From Phascolarctobacterium_A sp034086985 (GTDB lineage Bacteria; Bacillota; Negativicutes; Acidaminococcales; Acidaminococcaceae), in contig JAXDZG010000012.1 of assembly GCA_034086985.1 (NCBI GenBank), forward strand, positions 124,001 through 188,000: DNA of 64,000 nucleotides, written 5' to 3'. The translations under genes were made by a program, and so were the position numbers. Of the stretch, positions 26,674 through 34,709 are shown in pieces. The notes beneath the pieces are model-generated. The model did not search any database, was not told the origin of the DNA, and worked only from the letters and a program-made list of their open reading frames with translations. How positions within the stretch are numbered: the first letter of the stretch is position 1; each line of letters starts with the position of its first letter.

Positions 26674-26803
26674 GCTTCGACTAAACAGCGCTTAGACTCA
26701 AGCTCATCGCCCGCCCATCCCTTTGCGTGAGGTATTGATGGACGCGCTCCCTAATACTATTGCGTTACAGTGCCGGAATCTCACCGGGCTTCCCTGGTTT
26801 AGC
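26640..26803 (-). promoter_or_regulatory. Cobalamin riboswitch aptamer upstream of btuB
   Basis: The minus-strand leader contains GGGAAGCCCGGTGAGATTCC and then GGCACTGTAACGC, matching the GGTGNNAATCCNNNGC...CTGT core of cobalamin riboswitches, near the 5' end. Structured GC-rich arms (GGGATGGGCGGGCGATGAGC) follow. No other riboswitch class known to me has this core. It is placed between a promoter and a TonB-dependent receptor gene, a classic location. Exact aptamer limits are approximate. Confidence 0.82.
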
Positions 26804-26896
26804 CATTAATGTATGAAGTTATTTAGGTGTTTCTGCAATATGCTTAAATTATTCTTTCAATTTACAAGCTTATTAGCAGTTATTATCATTACGCTT

Positions 26897-26926
26897 ATTC
26901 TAGCATTTCTGTTAATTCTTTGTCAA
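26897..26926 (-). promoter_or_regulatory. Promoter of the riboswitch-btuB transcript
   Basis: TTGACA and TAGAAT are 18 bp apart on the minus strand, just after the btuD stop, giving a leader of roughly 415 nt. A GATAATAACTGCTAA motif (26873-26887) covers the expected transcription start. Confidence 0.7.
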
Positions 26927-26938
26927 GAAAATTATTAC

Positions 26939-27766
26939 TCAACCACAGATTTTTGTGAGCAGCTCTGCCTGTCGTTGCTGAGTTTCCGTACTCAGACGTG
27001 TACTGATACTCAAATTATGATTGATTTCATCCCGTTCTACACAAATATCTGCCTTGTAGGCCCGACTCAAGAGTGCTTCAGTAAATACTTGTGCAGGAGC
27101 TCCGTCCGCAAGCAAGGTGCCTTCGCCCAAAAGTAGGATACGCGAGCAATATTTAGAAGCAAGATTTAATTCATGGACCACCATGAGAACTGTCTTCCCC
27201 TTAGCAGCCAAGGCTTTAGCAAAACGAAAAATTTCCTCTTGGTATACCATATCAAGTCCGGTAGTAGGTTCATCTAAGAAGATGATGGGAGTTTGCTGAG
27301 CTAAAACCTTTGCAATTAAAATTCTTTGCTTTTGGCCACCGCTTACCTCTGTAACAGGCCTATCAGCCAAATCCACAGTGCCAGTGTAGTCCATACAAGC
27401 CAAGGCTAGCTTCTCATCCTCATTGCTCTCACGTTCCCACCATTTCATGTAGGGATAACGCCCAGCCATGACGATATCCTTGCCTGTGTAGCCAAAGCCC
27501 ACCTCCACATGCTGTTGCAGATAGGCTATTTTCATAGCTAATTCTTTGTCCGTATATGCTTCCAGAGCCTTGCCAAAATAGCTTACAGTGCCACTTTGCT
27601 TGGGTAGCATGCCACGAATAGTCTTTAACAGCGTGCTTTTACCGGCGCCATTACAGCCGATAATGCCCACGATTTCACCCTTGCCAAGGGTAAAGCTTAC
27701 ATCCTTAAGCACGGAGCGGGTACCATAGCCGATAGTGAGCTTTTCCACTTGAATAACAGCATCCAT
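26939..27766 (-). CDS. btuD: Cobalamin/iron-type ABC transporter ATPase
   Basis: Cytoplasmic ATPase of about 275 aa that powers import through the BtuC-like permease. Walker A is GCNGAGKSTLLKTI, the ABC signature VSGGQKQRILIA, Walker B IIFLDEPTTGLDM and the switch His lies in MVVHELNLASKYC. The ATG giving MDAVIQVEKL follows GGAGG by eight bases. Sequence alone cannot separate B12 from siderophore or haem transporters; the riboswitch-controlled receptor next to it favours corrinoid uptake. Confidence 0.88.
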   Translation of the reverse strand: MDAVIQVEKLTIGYGTRSVLKDVSFTLGKGEIVGIIGCNGAGKSTLLKTIRGMLPKQSGTVSYFGKALEAYTDKELAMKIAYLQQHVEVGFGYTGKDIVMAGRYPYMKWWERESNEDEKLALACMDYTGTVDLADRPVTEVSGGQKQRILIAKVLAQQTPIIFLDEPTTGLDMVYQEEIFRFAKALAAKGKTVLMVVHELNLASKYCSRILLLGEGTLLADGAPAQVFTEALLSRAYKADICVERDEINHNLSISTRLSTETQQRQAELLTKICG

Positions 27767-27784
27767 ACACACAACCTCCTCTGC

Positions 27785-28819
27785 TTAAAAAACACTTTTC
27801 TGCATTTTGCGCAGTAGATATAAGAAATATGGCGAGCCCAAAATAGCTGTCATAATGCCCACGCGCACCTCTGCGGGAGGCAGCACCACTCGTCCCAGGC
27901 AATCACAGAAAACTAAGAATAAGGCTCCACCCAAGGCGCTGGCAGGCAATAAAATCCGATGGTCCGGCCCTAATAACATGCGCATCATATGGGGAATGAC
28001 CAAGCCTACAAAGCCTATGCTACCGCTAACGCAGACGCTAGTTGCAGTGGTCATGGCGGCCACACACAATAGTCCCATGCGAAATTTAAGCACAGGCATA
28101 CCTACGGCCTTGGCCTCTGTTTCGCCAAGAACAAGAATATTCAAGTGGCGAGCCAATAAAAGCATAATGGCGATGCCCAAGGTTATGGGACCCACTGCCA
28201 AATACACATGCTCCCAACGACGGTAGTCAAGTCCGCCTACCATCCAAAACAGATATTGCTGCAGCTTTTGTTCATTCATAATAGTTAGTAAGCCACTGGT
28301 AACAGCACCTAAAAGCATACCAACGGCTACACCTGCTAGCAGGAGCGTCATCACGGGAATCTTGCCATTACGCATGGCCAAAAATACCGTAAGGCATACA
28401 GCCAAAAGGCTGCCAAAGAAGGCAAAGGCAGGCATGGCATAGATACTGCTCGCCGTGCCACCAATGGCTATGGAAATGACAGCACCTAAAGCAGCACCTG
28501 CAGAAATGCCAATCAGGCCGGGCTCGGCCAGTGGATTGCTAAAGATGCCCTGCATGACAGCTCCACTAATGCCTAGAGCGCCACCTACCAGCATACCTAC
28601 TAGCATCCTTGGCATGCGTATATACCAGATAGCAGCCAGCTGCTCCTTAGAAAGCTCCACATCCTGCAAAAAAGGTAGGCCTAGCTGCTGTAATAGCACC
28701 GCAGCTGCATTTATAAAGGGCACATCGATTTGTCCCAAAGTCAAAGAAACACAGCCAACCAATAGAAGCATTAAAGCTAGAATTATCAAGGTTGGCACTG
28801 CATAGCTTTTTTTAAGCAT
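27785..28819 (-). CDS. btuC: FecCD/BtuC-family ABC permease
   Basis: About 344 aa and roughly ten hydrophobic helices, the size and pattern of BtuC/FecCD permeases. Conserved parts include RMPRMLVGMLVGGALGISGA, MQGIFSNPLAEPGLIGISAG and the late GFVGLVIPHMMRMLLGPDHR that contacts the ATPase. MLKKSYAVPTLII is chosen as start because GGAAGGAG lies nine bases upstream. It is flanked by the btuF and btuD genes with short gaps. Confidence 0.88.
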   Translation of the reverse strand: MLKKSYAVPTLIILALMLLLVGCVSLTLGQIDVPFINAAAVLLQQLGLPFLQDVELSKEQLAAIWYIRMPRMLVGMLVGGALGISGAVMQGIFSNPLAEPGLIGISAGAALGAVISIAIGGTASSIYAMPAFAFFGSLLAVCLTVFLAMRNGKIPVMTLLLAGVAVGMLLGAVTSGLLTIMNEQKLQQYLFWMVGGLDYRRWEHVYLAVGPITLGIAIMLLLARHLNILVLGETEAKAVGMPVLKFRMGLLCVAAMTTATSVCVSGSIGFVGLVIPHMMRMLLGPDHRILLPASALGGALFLVFCDCLGRVVLPPAEVRVGIMTAILGSPYFLYLLRKMQKSVF

Positions 28820-28876
28820 TCTAGGTACTCCTTCCATCAACAAATATGTATATCATCATAAACAAATAGCAGTAAA

Positions 28877-29845
28877 CTATAATTCACACTTATATACTGC
28901 GGCAGCTAAATCATAGGAAGCTTCCACCATATATTGGGAAAGGCATAATAAATGCTTAGCAGGCAGTGTGTAAATAGCGTCATGCTGTACAGCCTTAACT
29001 GAAGCATAAGAAGCATCATGGCGCAGATTATAAGCTAAAGCATCGGGCTCCTGCTCTGAGCTATCCACCCAGCCAGAAAGAATAAAAGCATCCGGATTAA
29101 GACGCACGATTTCCTCCTGGGCAATAGTCACAGGCTTGGAGAAATGAAGCTGAGCCAAAGCATTTTGCACCTTGGCATATTTACAAATATCATTAAAGGA
29201 GTGCTCCGGACTATAATAAGCACCCTTCTCACTCATAAATAACACGCGCTTTTGCTCTTTTAGGGGAATATTTCCAAGCTTTTCCTTAAGCCCCAGCAAG
29301 CGAGCATCCATTTGTTGAAGAATGCGCTGAGCAGCCTGTTTTTCGCACACCACCTGGCCTAGCTCTTCAATACAAGCGCGCACACCTTCAAGATTATGGG
29401 GAGTTTTATACACATACACAGGCTGCTGCATATCGCGAAAACTTTGAATAGTATCACTACTCATAAAATCAGGCAAAAGGATCAGATCGGCTTTGAGCGC
29501 TAAAATCGCTTCAGGATTACTTGCTTGAATGCGTTTCTCGACCGCATGAGCCTTCTCTACTGCATTGGAAATCCCGATATCGTCCACATATTTTGTGAGA
29601 GCCACAATACGTTTACTATCCACTAGGTCCAGCAATATCTCGTCAGTACTTATGGACAAGGATACGATGCGCTCAGGCTTATGAGTAAAGGATACTACTG
29701 CACCTGTAGCGTCGGTTACAGTATAAAGCACCTTCCCCTGGGGCTGCTCTAGCTTGGGCTTGCTACATCCAAAGCATAATATACAAAGAACAAGACAAAA
29801 ACCAATAATAAACAAGGATTTTTTTAAGTTAATACTTGGAGCCAC
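28877..29845 (-). CDS. btuF: Periplasmic cobalamin-binding lipoprotein (BtuF/FepB-like)
   Basis: A 322-aa class III binding protein. The GTG-initiated N-terminus MAPSINLKKSLFIIGFCL leads to the lipobox LCFGC, so the mature protein is membrane-anchored. The fold shows the two-lobed pattern with PERIVSLSISTDEILLDL, ALKADLILLPDF and the central long helix. It hands ligand to BtuC/BtuD. A terminator lies between tonB and this gene, so it probably has its own weak promoter within 29846-29885, though I see none of good quality. Confidence 0.85.
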   Translation of the reverse strand: MAPSINLKKSLFIIGFCLVLCILCFGCSKPKLEQPQGKVLYTVTDATGAVVSFTHKPERIVSLSISTDEILLDLVDSKRIVALTKYVDDIGISNAVEKAHAVEKRIQASNPEAILALKADLILLPDFMSSDTIQSFRDMQQPVYVYKTPHNLEGVRACIEELGQVVCEKQAAQRILQQMDARLLGLKEKLGNIPLKEQKRVLFMSEKGAYYSPEHSFNDICKYAKVQNALAQLHFSKPVTIAQEEIVRLNPDAFILSGWVDSSEQEPDALAYNLRHDASYASVKAVQHDAIYTLPAKHLLCLSQYMVEASYDLAAAVYKCEL

Positions 29846-29879
29846 GGGCTATCACCATACTTTTGCGAAAAGATTAATC

Positions 29880-29928
29880 AAGAGAAAAAGACTGCTGTAA
29901 GGTAAGTTTTTCTCCTTATAGCAGTCTA
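29880..29928 (-). terminator. Intrinsic terminator of exbB-exbD-tonB
   Basis: Hairpin arms AGACTGCTATAAGG and CCTTACAGCAGTCT on the minus strand are followed by TTTTTCTCT; 20 bp after the tonB stop. Confidence 0.88.
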
Positions 29929-29948
29929 GCAAAAACAGCACAAAAAGT

Positions 29949-30632
29949 CTATCTTTTTAAGTCAAATCTAATGCCCTGGGTAACATAGCAAGGAGCCTTT
30001 TGGCCAAATTTATCCTTGGCAGGAGTAAAGCGCCATTTATAAACCGCAGCCAAGGCTGCTTCATCTAAAGCCCCATTGCCCGAAGAACGCACAACCTTAG
30101 CTTCCTCGACCTTACCATTGGCATTAACTAACATTTTTACGCCCACAACACCCTCAACACCGGCACTACGGGCAGAGCTGGGATATTTGGGCTGCACTGC
30201 AGAGACAATCCTAGGCGGAGTAACAGGTACACCACGACCATCACCTGCTCCGTCGCCACTGCCACTTCCTGTACCATTACCTGTTCCACTGCTGGTGCTG
30301 CCAGCAGAGCCATTACCAGAGCCCACAGACTCACTAGGAGCAGGTCCTGGCTTGGTATTATTAGTCACAGTTTTTTTCGTAACGACCTTTTTCGTTTCAG
30401 GCTTTAGTCTTTTATCGATAATATCATCTATGCTACGTAAAATACTATTTTCCTGCTGCTCCTCGACCTGCTCAGGGGCACCGCCTCCGCCGCCGACCAA
30501 GGCAACTTCAAGGATTTCCGGAGGCCTGGTCACAAAGCGATAGCCAAAAATGCCAATCACCAGAGCAGCTAACACATGTATACCCACTGCTGTTCCTAAG
30601 GCAACACCATAACGCTTTTGTTCAGCCTTCAT
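29949..30632 (-). CDS. tonB: TonB energy-transducing protein
   Basis: Spans the periplasm and transmits proton-motive force to outer-membrane receptors. The 227 aa comprise a cytoplasmic stub, one N-terminal membrane anchor (GTAVGIHVLAALVIGIFGY), a linker, and a TonB C-terminal domain from about residue 145 (PKYPSSARSAGVEGVVGVKM, ALAAVYKWRFTPA). The linker is rich in Gly and Ser (about residues 100-135) instead of the usual Pro-Glu/Pro-Lys repeats, though a Lys/Thr-rich stretch precedes it. Start and exbD stop overlap by 4 bp. Confidence 0.93.
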   Translation of the reverse strand: MKAEQKRYGVALGTAVGIHVLAALVIGIFGYRFVTRPPEILEVALVGGGGGAPEQVEEQQENSILRSIDDIIDKRLKPETKKVVTKKTVTNNTKPGPAPSESVGSGNGSAGSTSSGTGNGTGSGSGDGAGDGRGVPVTPPRIVSAVQPKYPSSARSAGVEGVVGVKMLVNANGKVEEAKVVRSSGNGALDEAALAAVYKWRFTPAKDKFGQKAPCYVTQGIRFDLKR

Positions 30633-31045
30633 TTGCCATCACCCACATCTGTTGCTAGACCAAAGCGCGTTACGCCTGCTCCCTTGAGCTTATCCATCAA
30701 TTGGATTACAGTGCGATATTCGGCATCGCCCTCGGCACGGATTATTACCGAAAAGGAGGAGTCACGCTTGCTTTCCACAGCTGCATTGGCCACTAGCTGC
30801 TCCACATCAATAGCAGTTTCATCTAAAAAGATACTGCCATCCTTTTTGAGAGTCACAGTAAAATTACTCTTGCTCACAGTCTGAGAATGCTGAGCCACGG
30901 GCAGACGAATAGGAATAGTTTTGATTTCACTCATATACATAGTGCTGATGATAAAAAATACCAGCAGCAAAAAAATCATATCTATCATGGGGCTAAGCAT
31001 CGGCTCTGGTGCCTTTCCACCATCTCTACGCCTTAGCTTAATCAT
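30629..31045 (-). CDS. exbD: Biopolymer transport protein ExbD
   Basis: Proton-channel partner of ExbB. About 138 aa with a single N-terminal membrane helix MLSPMIDMIFLLLVFFIIST; Asp22 in PMIDMIF matches the essential protonatable Asp of ExbD/TolR. The periplasmic domain follows. The ATG giving MIKLRRRDGG has GGAGG nine bases upstream and overlaps exbB by 4 bp. TolR is the alternative, but the adjacent tonB decides for ExbD. Confidence 0.92.
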   Translation of the reverse strand: MIKLRRRDGGKAPEPMLSPMIDMIFLLLVFFIISTMYMSEIKTIPIRLPVAQHSQTVSKSNFTVTLKKDGSIFLDETAIDVEQLVANAAVESKRDSSFSVIIRAEGDAEYRTVIQLMDKLKGAGVTRFGLATDVGDGK

Positions 31046-31686
31046 TTTTTGGTTCCTCCACAATTATCATCACAAATATTTTTGGCAATTGCTTCCAGCA
31101 AGGTATTGCTCATCTCTTCGATATCCATGGTAATACCCTTCATACGGCGGGTAAAATAAGCATGGAAGAGAATGGCAAAAATAGAAATGCATAGGCCAAA
31201 AACCGTGGTAATCAAGGCTTCGCCAATACCGGAGGTTACAGCCATAGGGTTGGTGCTTCTTTCGTTAAGGGCATTAAAGGAAGCAATCATGCCTGTGATG
31301 GTACCCAAAAGACCGAGCACAGGAGTAAGGGCAACCATAACACCCAAATAGCCTAAATTCTTTTCAAATTTATCAATGGCACGCTCAGCACGGGCGGCAA
31401 TGAAGCCTTCTAAGCGTTCGAAATTGCCATGACGGGCCATAACGATGGTTGCCAGTTTAGCGACCTCACCCTTGGTACTGTCAGCCAATTCCTTAGCATT
31501 AGTCCAATCGTCATTCTCGATATAATTGCAGAACTGTTTTGTAAAAGCCTTGCCACTATCGGCATTTTTATAATATAGAAAGCGTTCTACACCAATGCCA
31601 ACTGTAGCAATGGAGCAAAACAGCAAAGGCCACATGACCGGACCACCCTTGACAAAATAATCGACTGCTGCACCAAATACACTCAT
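31042..31686 (-). CDS. exbB: Biopolymer transport protein ExbB (MotA/TolQ/ExbB proton channel)
   Basis: About 214 aa with three membrane helices; the conserved channel segment is GVMVALTPVLGLLGTITGM followed by IASFNAL, and the last helix contains GIGEALITTVFGLCISIFAI. It forms the inner-membrane motor with ExbD. The ATG giving MSVFGAAVDY has AAGGAAGG seven bases upstream. First gene of exbB-exbD-tonB, with a strong promoter about 100 bp upstream. Confidence 0.92.
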   Translation of the reverse strand: MSVFGAAVDYFVKGGPVMWPLLFCSIATVGIGVERFLYYKNADSGKAFTKQFCNYIENDDWTNAKELADSTKGEVAKLATIVMARHGNFERLEGFIAARAERAIDKFEKNLGYLGVMVALTPVLGLLGTITGMIASFNALNERSTNPMAVTSGIGEALITTVFGLCISIFAILFHAYFTRRMKGITMDIEEMSNTLLEAIAKNICDDNCGGTKK

Positions 31687-31788
31687 TTTTAAACCTTCCT
31701 TCACTAGAGCTTGACATAATAATTTGCATGATAATTGTTGCTAATTTTAAAAGCTAAATGATATTTTGTTCTAATAATAAGCAAGATT

Positions 31789-31817
31789 ATTATACAACGG
31801 AAGGAAGAAAGAGTCAA
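31789..31817 (-). promoter_or_regulatory. Promoter of exbB-exbD-tonB
   Basis: TTGACT and TATAAT are 17 bp apart on the minus strand. The leader of about 95 nt contains, in opposite orientation, GATAATTGTTGCTAA (31730-31744), similar to the motif at the btuB start site. Confidence 0.72.
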
Positions 31818-31831
31818 GTGGAGTATTTTTC

Positions 31832-32179
31832 CTATTCATAAAAGATTTTTATAAAAGCAGCTTGGGCAAAGCTTTGCACTTGTTTATCAAATTCCTTGTA
31901 CTTTTCCAAAAGCATTTTGCCCTCTTGTGTCAGCACCGTACCACCACCATGAGCACCACCGCTGACACTTTTTAATAAGGAAAAGCCTAAATCAGCCTCG
32001 GCCCGATGGAGAATTTTCCAAGCCTTGCTGGAGGACATGCCCATTTCCTTATAGGCTGCGGCCAGGGAGCCATATTGCTCTACTAAGCTTAAAATCTGGG
32101 CAATGCCCTTGCCAAAGGCAATTTCTTCGTTATATAGGCGCACCTTAATATGGTATTTTTGCGGAGCAACGTAGCTCAT
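31832..32179 (-). CDS. modE: ModE-type HTH transcriptional regulator (DNA-binding domain only)
   Basis: About 115 aa, matching the winged-helix N-terminal domain of ModE: FGKGIAQILSLVEQYGSLAA, AYKEMGMSSSKAWKILHRAE and GGAHGGGTVLTQEGKMLLEKY. The C-terminal molybdate-binding (MOP/TOBE) domains of E. coli ModE are missing, and the length suggests this is natural, not truncation. It ends the molybdenum operon; its ATG lies at the moeA-like stop. A ModE-style palindrome sits in front of moaA, so autoregulation of the operon is likely. Confidence 0.85.
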   Translation of the reverse strand: MSYVAPQKYHIKVRLYNEEIAFGKGIAQILSLVEQYGSLAAAYKEMGMSSSKAWKILHRAEADLGFSLLKSVSGGAHGGGTVLTQEGKMLLEKYKEFDKQVQSFAQAAFIKIFYE

Positions 32180-32180
32180 G

Positions 32181-33212
32181 TTACCACCCCTTGCCAAAGC
32201 CACAGGCTGGATAGGTACAGATTTTACAGTTGAGGCACAGTCCGCCCTCGCCCAAGGAAGCTAATTCTTCCGCAGTAATGCTGTCGCAGGCAATGACTCT
32301 GGGCAATACTAGATCAAAAATCGTACGCTTGGAGTACATAACGCAGCCAGGCAGACCCATGACTGGAACTCTGTTTCCACCATAATAGGCCAGCAGGAAC
32401 ATAGCGCCGGGCAGCACTGGTGCTCCGTAGGAAATAATCTGTGCGCCAGTGTTTTTTATTGCTAAAGGAGTGCGGTCATCCGGATCCACGCTCATGCCAC
32501 CGGTGCAGCAAACTAGCTCCGCGCCTTTTTCTTCAATGGCTGTCCTAATAGCTGCAGTAACTGCATCAGGGTCATCCCCTAAAACCTGCTTAAAGATTAC
32601 TTCCACGCCATACTCGGCCAGCTTTTCTTCGATAACAGGGGTAAAGGTATCCTTAATGCGCCCTGTGAAAACCTCACTGCCGGTGGCGATTACAGCAGCC
32701 TTTTTGAGCTTATAGGGCATAAGCTTTAAAATGGGTTCTTCGCCGCAGAGCTCCTGCACAGTGTACATTTTTTCTTTTTCGATTACTAATGGAATGATGC
32801 GAGTTCCGGCCAGCTTATCGCCCTTGCGAACGGGAGTATTGCCATGGCGAGTAGCTATCATCATCTGACCAAAGCTGTTTACAAGCTGCAAACGTTTACT
32901 ATCCACCTTAAATAAGCCTTCACAGGCAGCGCTGAGCTCGATTTTGCCCTCTTTGACCTCGGATTCAAGCATGTTTTCATTTTTGCAGATATCACAAAGA
33001 ATGCGGGCTGCATCATTTTCGTGGAGCATATTTTCATCGGCTTCCCACACATAAAGATGCTCCTTCCCTATGGAAAGCAGCACAGGGATGTCCTCCGGCT
33101 GCACGATATGTCCCTTGCGAAAAACCGCGTCCTTGGTTACACCTTTGATAATTTGTGTTAAATCGTGGCAGAGCACGCTGCCCACTGCATCTTCAGTTCT
33201 AATAAGCTTCAT
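32181..33212 (-). CDS. MoeA-like molybdopterin-binding protein with C-terminal cysteine motif
   Basis: About 343 aa, with a molybdopterin-binding (MoCF) domain in the second half: AAVIATGSEVFTGRIKDTF and ELVCCTGGMSVDPDDRTPL, then GLPGCVMYSKRTIFDLVLPR. This points to molybdate insertion or cofactor handling. Unlike E. coli MoeA it ends with CLNCKICTYPACGFG, a Cx2Cx2Cx4C set suited to bind a metal or iron-sulfur cluster. The start MKLIRTEDAVG follows GAGGTG. Part of the mod/moa operon. Confidence 0.8.
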   Translation of the reverse strand: MKLIRTEDAVGSVLCHDLTQIIKGVTKDAVFRKGHIVQPEDIPVLLSIGKEHLYVWEADENMLHENDAARILCDICKNENMLESEVKEGKIELSAACEGLFKVDSKRLQLVNSFGQMMIATRHGNTPVRKGDKLAGTRIIPLVIEKEKMYTVQELCGEEPILKLMPYKLKKAAVIATGSEVFTGRIKDTFTPVIEEKLAEYGVEVIFKQVLGDDPDAVTAAIRTAIEEKGAELVCCTGGMSVDPDDRTPLAIKNTGAQIISYGAPVLPGAMFLLAYYGGNRVPVMGLPGCVMYSKRTIFDLVLPRVIACDSITAEELASLGEGGLCLNCKICTYPACGFGKGW

Positions 33213-33225
33213 GATTTCACCTCGA

Positions 33226-34020
33226 TTATTTAGCCTTAGCAAAGCCGTATTTATTAAAGGCCTGCATAGCTTCATCAGTCTGTAAAAATGTGGCCAATTC
33301 CTTGGCAGCAGCAGCCTGAGGAGCCTTTTTCAAAATGCCTATGGGATAGATAATAGGCTTTTTCAGGGAGCCTGCGGGTGCTTCGGCAATAACCTTCACC
33401 TTATCCTTCATCAAAGCCGCATCGGTTGCATAAACGAGACCTGCGTCAGCACTGCCTTCGCCTACCCAATTGAGCACTTGGGTTACATTGGTGCCCAGAC
33501 TAGCCTTAGACTGTACCTGGCTCCAGATGCCAATACCTGTCAGAGCTTCGCGAGCATATTGGCCTGCAGGGACGCTGGCCGGGTCACCAATAGCTGGATG
33601 CTTGGCCTTGGCAAAATCCTTGAACTCCTTGATAGCACTATCACCCTTGGCTGGCACGATTAAAACAAGCTTATTTTCGAGGAGCGGTTTAATAATAGCG
33701 ATATCCATATATCCCTTTTTGTCCAAGGCCTGCATTTGCTTATTGCCAGCGGAGATAAACAAATCCGCGTTCAGACCATTTTCTATTTGGGACTGAAGCT
33801 TGCCACTAGCATCATAAACACCTTGAATTTTGATTTCAGGATGCTTCTTATTGAACATGGGAATGAGCTGCTGTTCAAAAACCTTTTCCAGACTAGCAGC
33901 TGCGGCCAGCTGCACGGTTTTTGGCTCCTTAGCAGGAGCAGCAGCCTTCTTGCTATCGCCACCACAGCCCAAAGCTACCAGAGCCATAATGCACATGGCA
34001 AATACCAAAAATCTTTTCAC
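33226..34020 (-). CDS. modA: Molybdate-binding periplasmic lipoprotein
   Basis: Binds molybdate or tungstate for the ABC importer. The 264 aa start MKRFLVFAMCIMALVALGC, a lipoprotein signal with lipobox ALGC. Family motifs: AAASLEKVFEQQLIPMF, GVYDASGKLQSQIENG, ADLFISAGNKQMQALD and GSADAGLVYATDAAL. Followed by the moeA-like gene and preceded by modB after 2 bp. Tungstate specificity cannot be excluded by eye. Confidence 0.92.
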   Translation of the reverse strand: MKRFLVFAMCIMALVALGCGGDSKKAAAPAKEPKTVQLAAAASLEKVFEQQLIPMFNKKHPEIKIQGVYDASGKLQSQIENGLNADLFISAGNKQMQALDKKGYMDIAIIKPLLENKLVLIVPAKGDSAIKEFKDFAKAKHPAIGDPASVPAGQYAREALTGIGIWSQVQSKASLGTNVTQVLNWVGEGSADAGLVYATDAALMKDKVKVIAEAPAGSLKKPIIYPIGILKKAPQAAAAKELATFLQTDEAMQAFNKYGFAKAK

Positions 34021-34022
34021 GT

Positions 34023-34709
34023 TTATCCCTCCTGTTGCTTTTTTGTCTTGTATTGATAATAATTTAAGCCTATCACTACAGCCATACAGATGGCTACAAT
34101 GATGGATACATAAACACTTGCGCTGTCAAAATCACCAGCTGCCACAGCGGAATAAACCGCCAGCGGCAGCGTGCGGGTTTTGCCAGCGATATTGCCCGCC
34201 AGCATTGCCGTGGCACCAAACTCGCCCAGGCCCCTGGCGAAGGCCAGGAGGCCGCCGGCGATAATCCCCGGCAATGCGTTGGGCAAGTGCAAGCGCCAAA
34301 AAATGCGCCACTCCGTCATGCCCAGGGAGCGGCCGGCTTCCATAATTCCCTTGTCCACCTGCATAAGCGCTCCGCGGGCGGAGCGGTACATGAGAGGAAA
34401 GGAAATTACGCCGGCCGCGAGGACTGTGGCGAGCCAGCTAAAGGCGATTTGGATGCCGAAGGCATCAATGAAGAAACGCCCCACTACGCGGTTATTGCCG
34501 AAGATTACGAGGAGGAAGAAGCCTGCCACCGTGGGCGGTAGCACCATGGGCAGGGTGAAGATCCCGTCCACGAGGATTTTGGCGCTCTCACTGGGCAGAC
34601 GCTCCACCCACCAAGCCGCCACCACGCCCAGGACGAAGACAATGGCGATGGTGGTGGCGGCGGTCTCAAGGCTTATCCATAAGGGCGAAAGGTCTAGGGC
34701 AGCAGTCAT
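34023..34709 (-). CDS. modB: Molybdate ABC transporter permease
   Basis: About 228 aa and five hydrophobic helices. Typical ModB segments: FTLPMVLPPTVAGFFLLVIF, FPLMYRSARGALMQVD and the ATPase-contact loop EAGRSLGMTEWRIFWRLHLP, then LARGLGEFGATAMLAGNI. The ATG giving MTAALDLSP is favoured over a GTG that lies on top of the ribosome site. The required ATPase ModC is not next to it or anywhere in the window. Confidence 0.93.
   Translation of the reverse strand: MTAALDLSPLWISLETAATTIAIVFVLGVVAAWWVERLPSESAKILVDGIFTLPMVLPPTVAGFFLLVIFGNNRVVGRFFIDAFGIQIAFSWLATVLAAGVISFPLMYRSARGALMQVDKGIMEAGRSLGMTEWRIFWRLHLPNALPGIIAGGLLAFARGLGEFGATAMLAGNIAGKTRTLPLAVYSAVAAGDFDSASVYVSIIVAICMAVVIGLNYYQYKTKKQQEG

Noticed and set aside
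31711..31740. TTGACA on the plus strand in the exbB leader as a divergent promoter
   Set aside because: No plus-strand gene follows and no good -10 is at the right distance.
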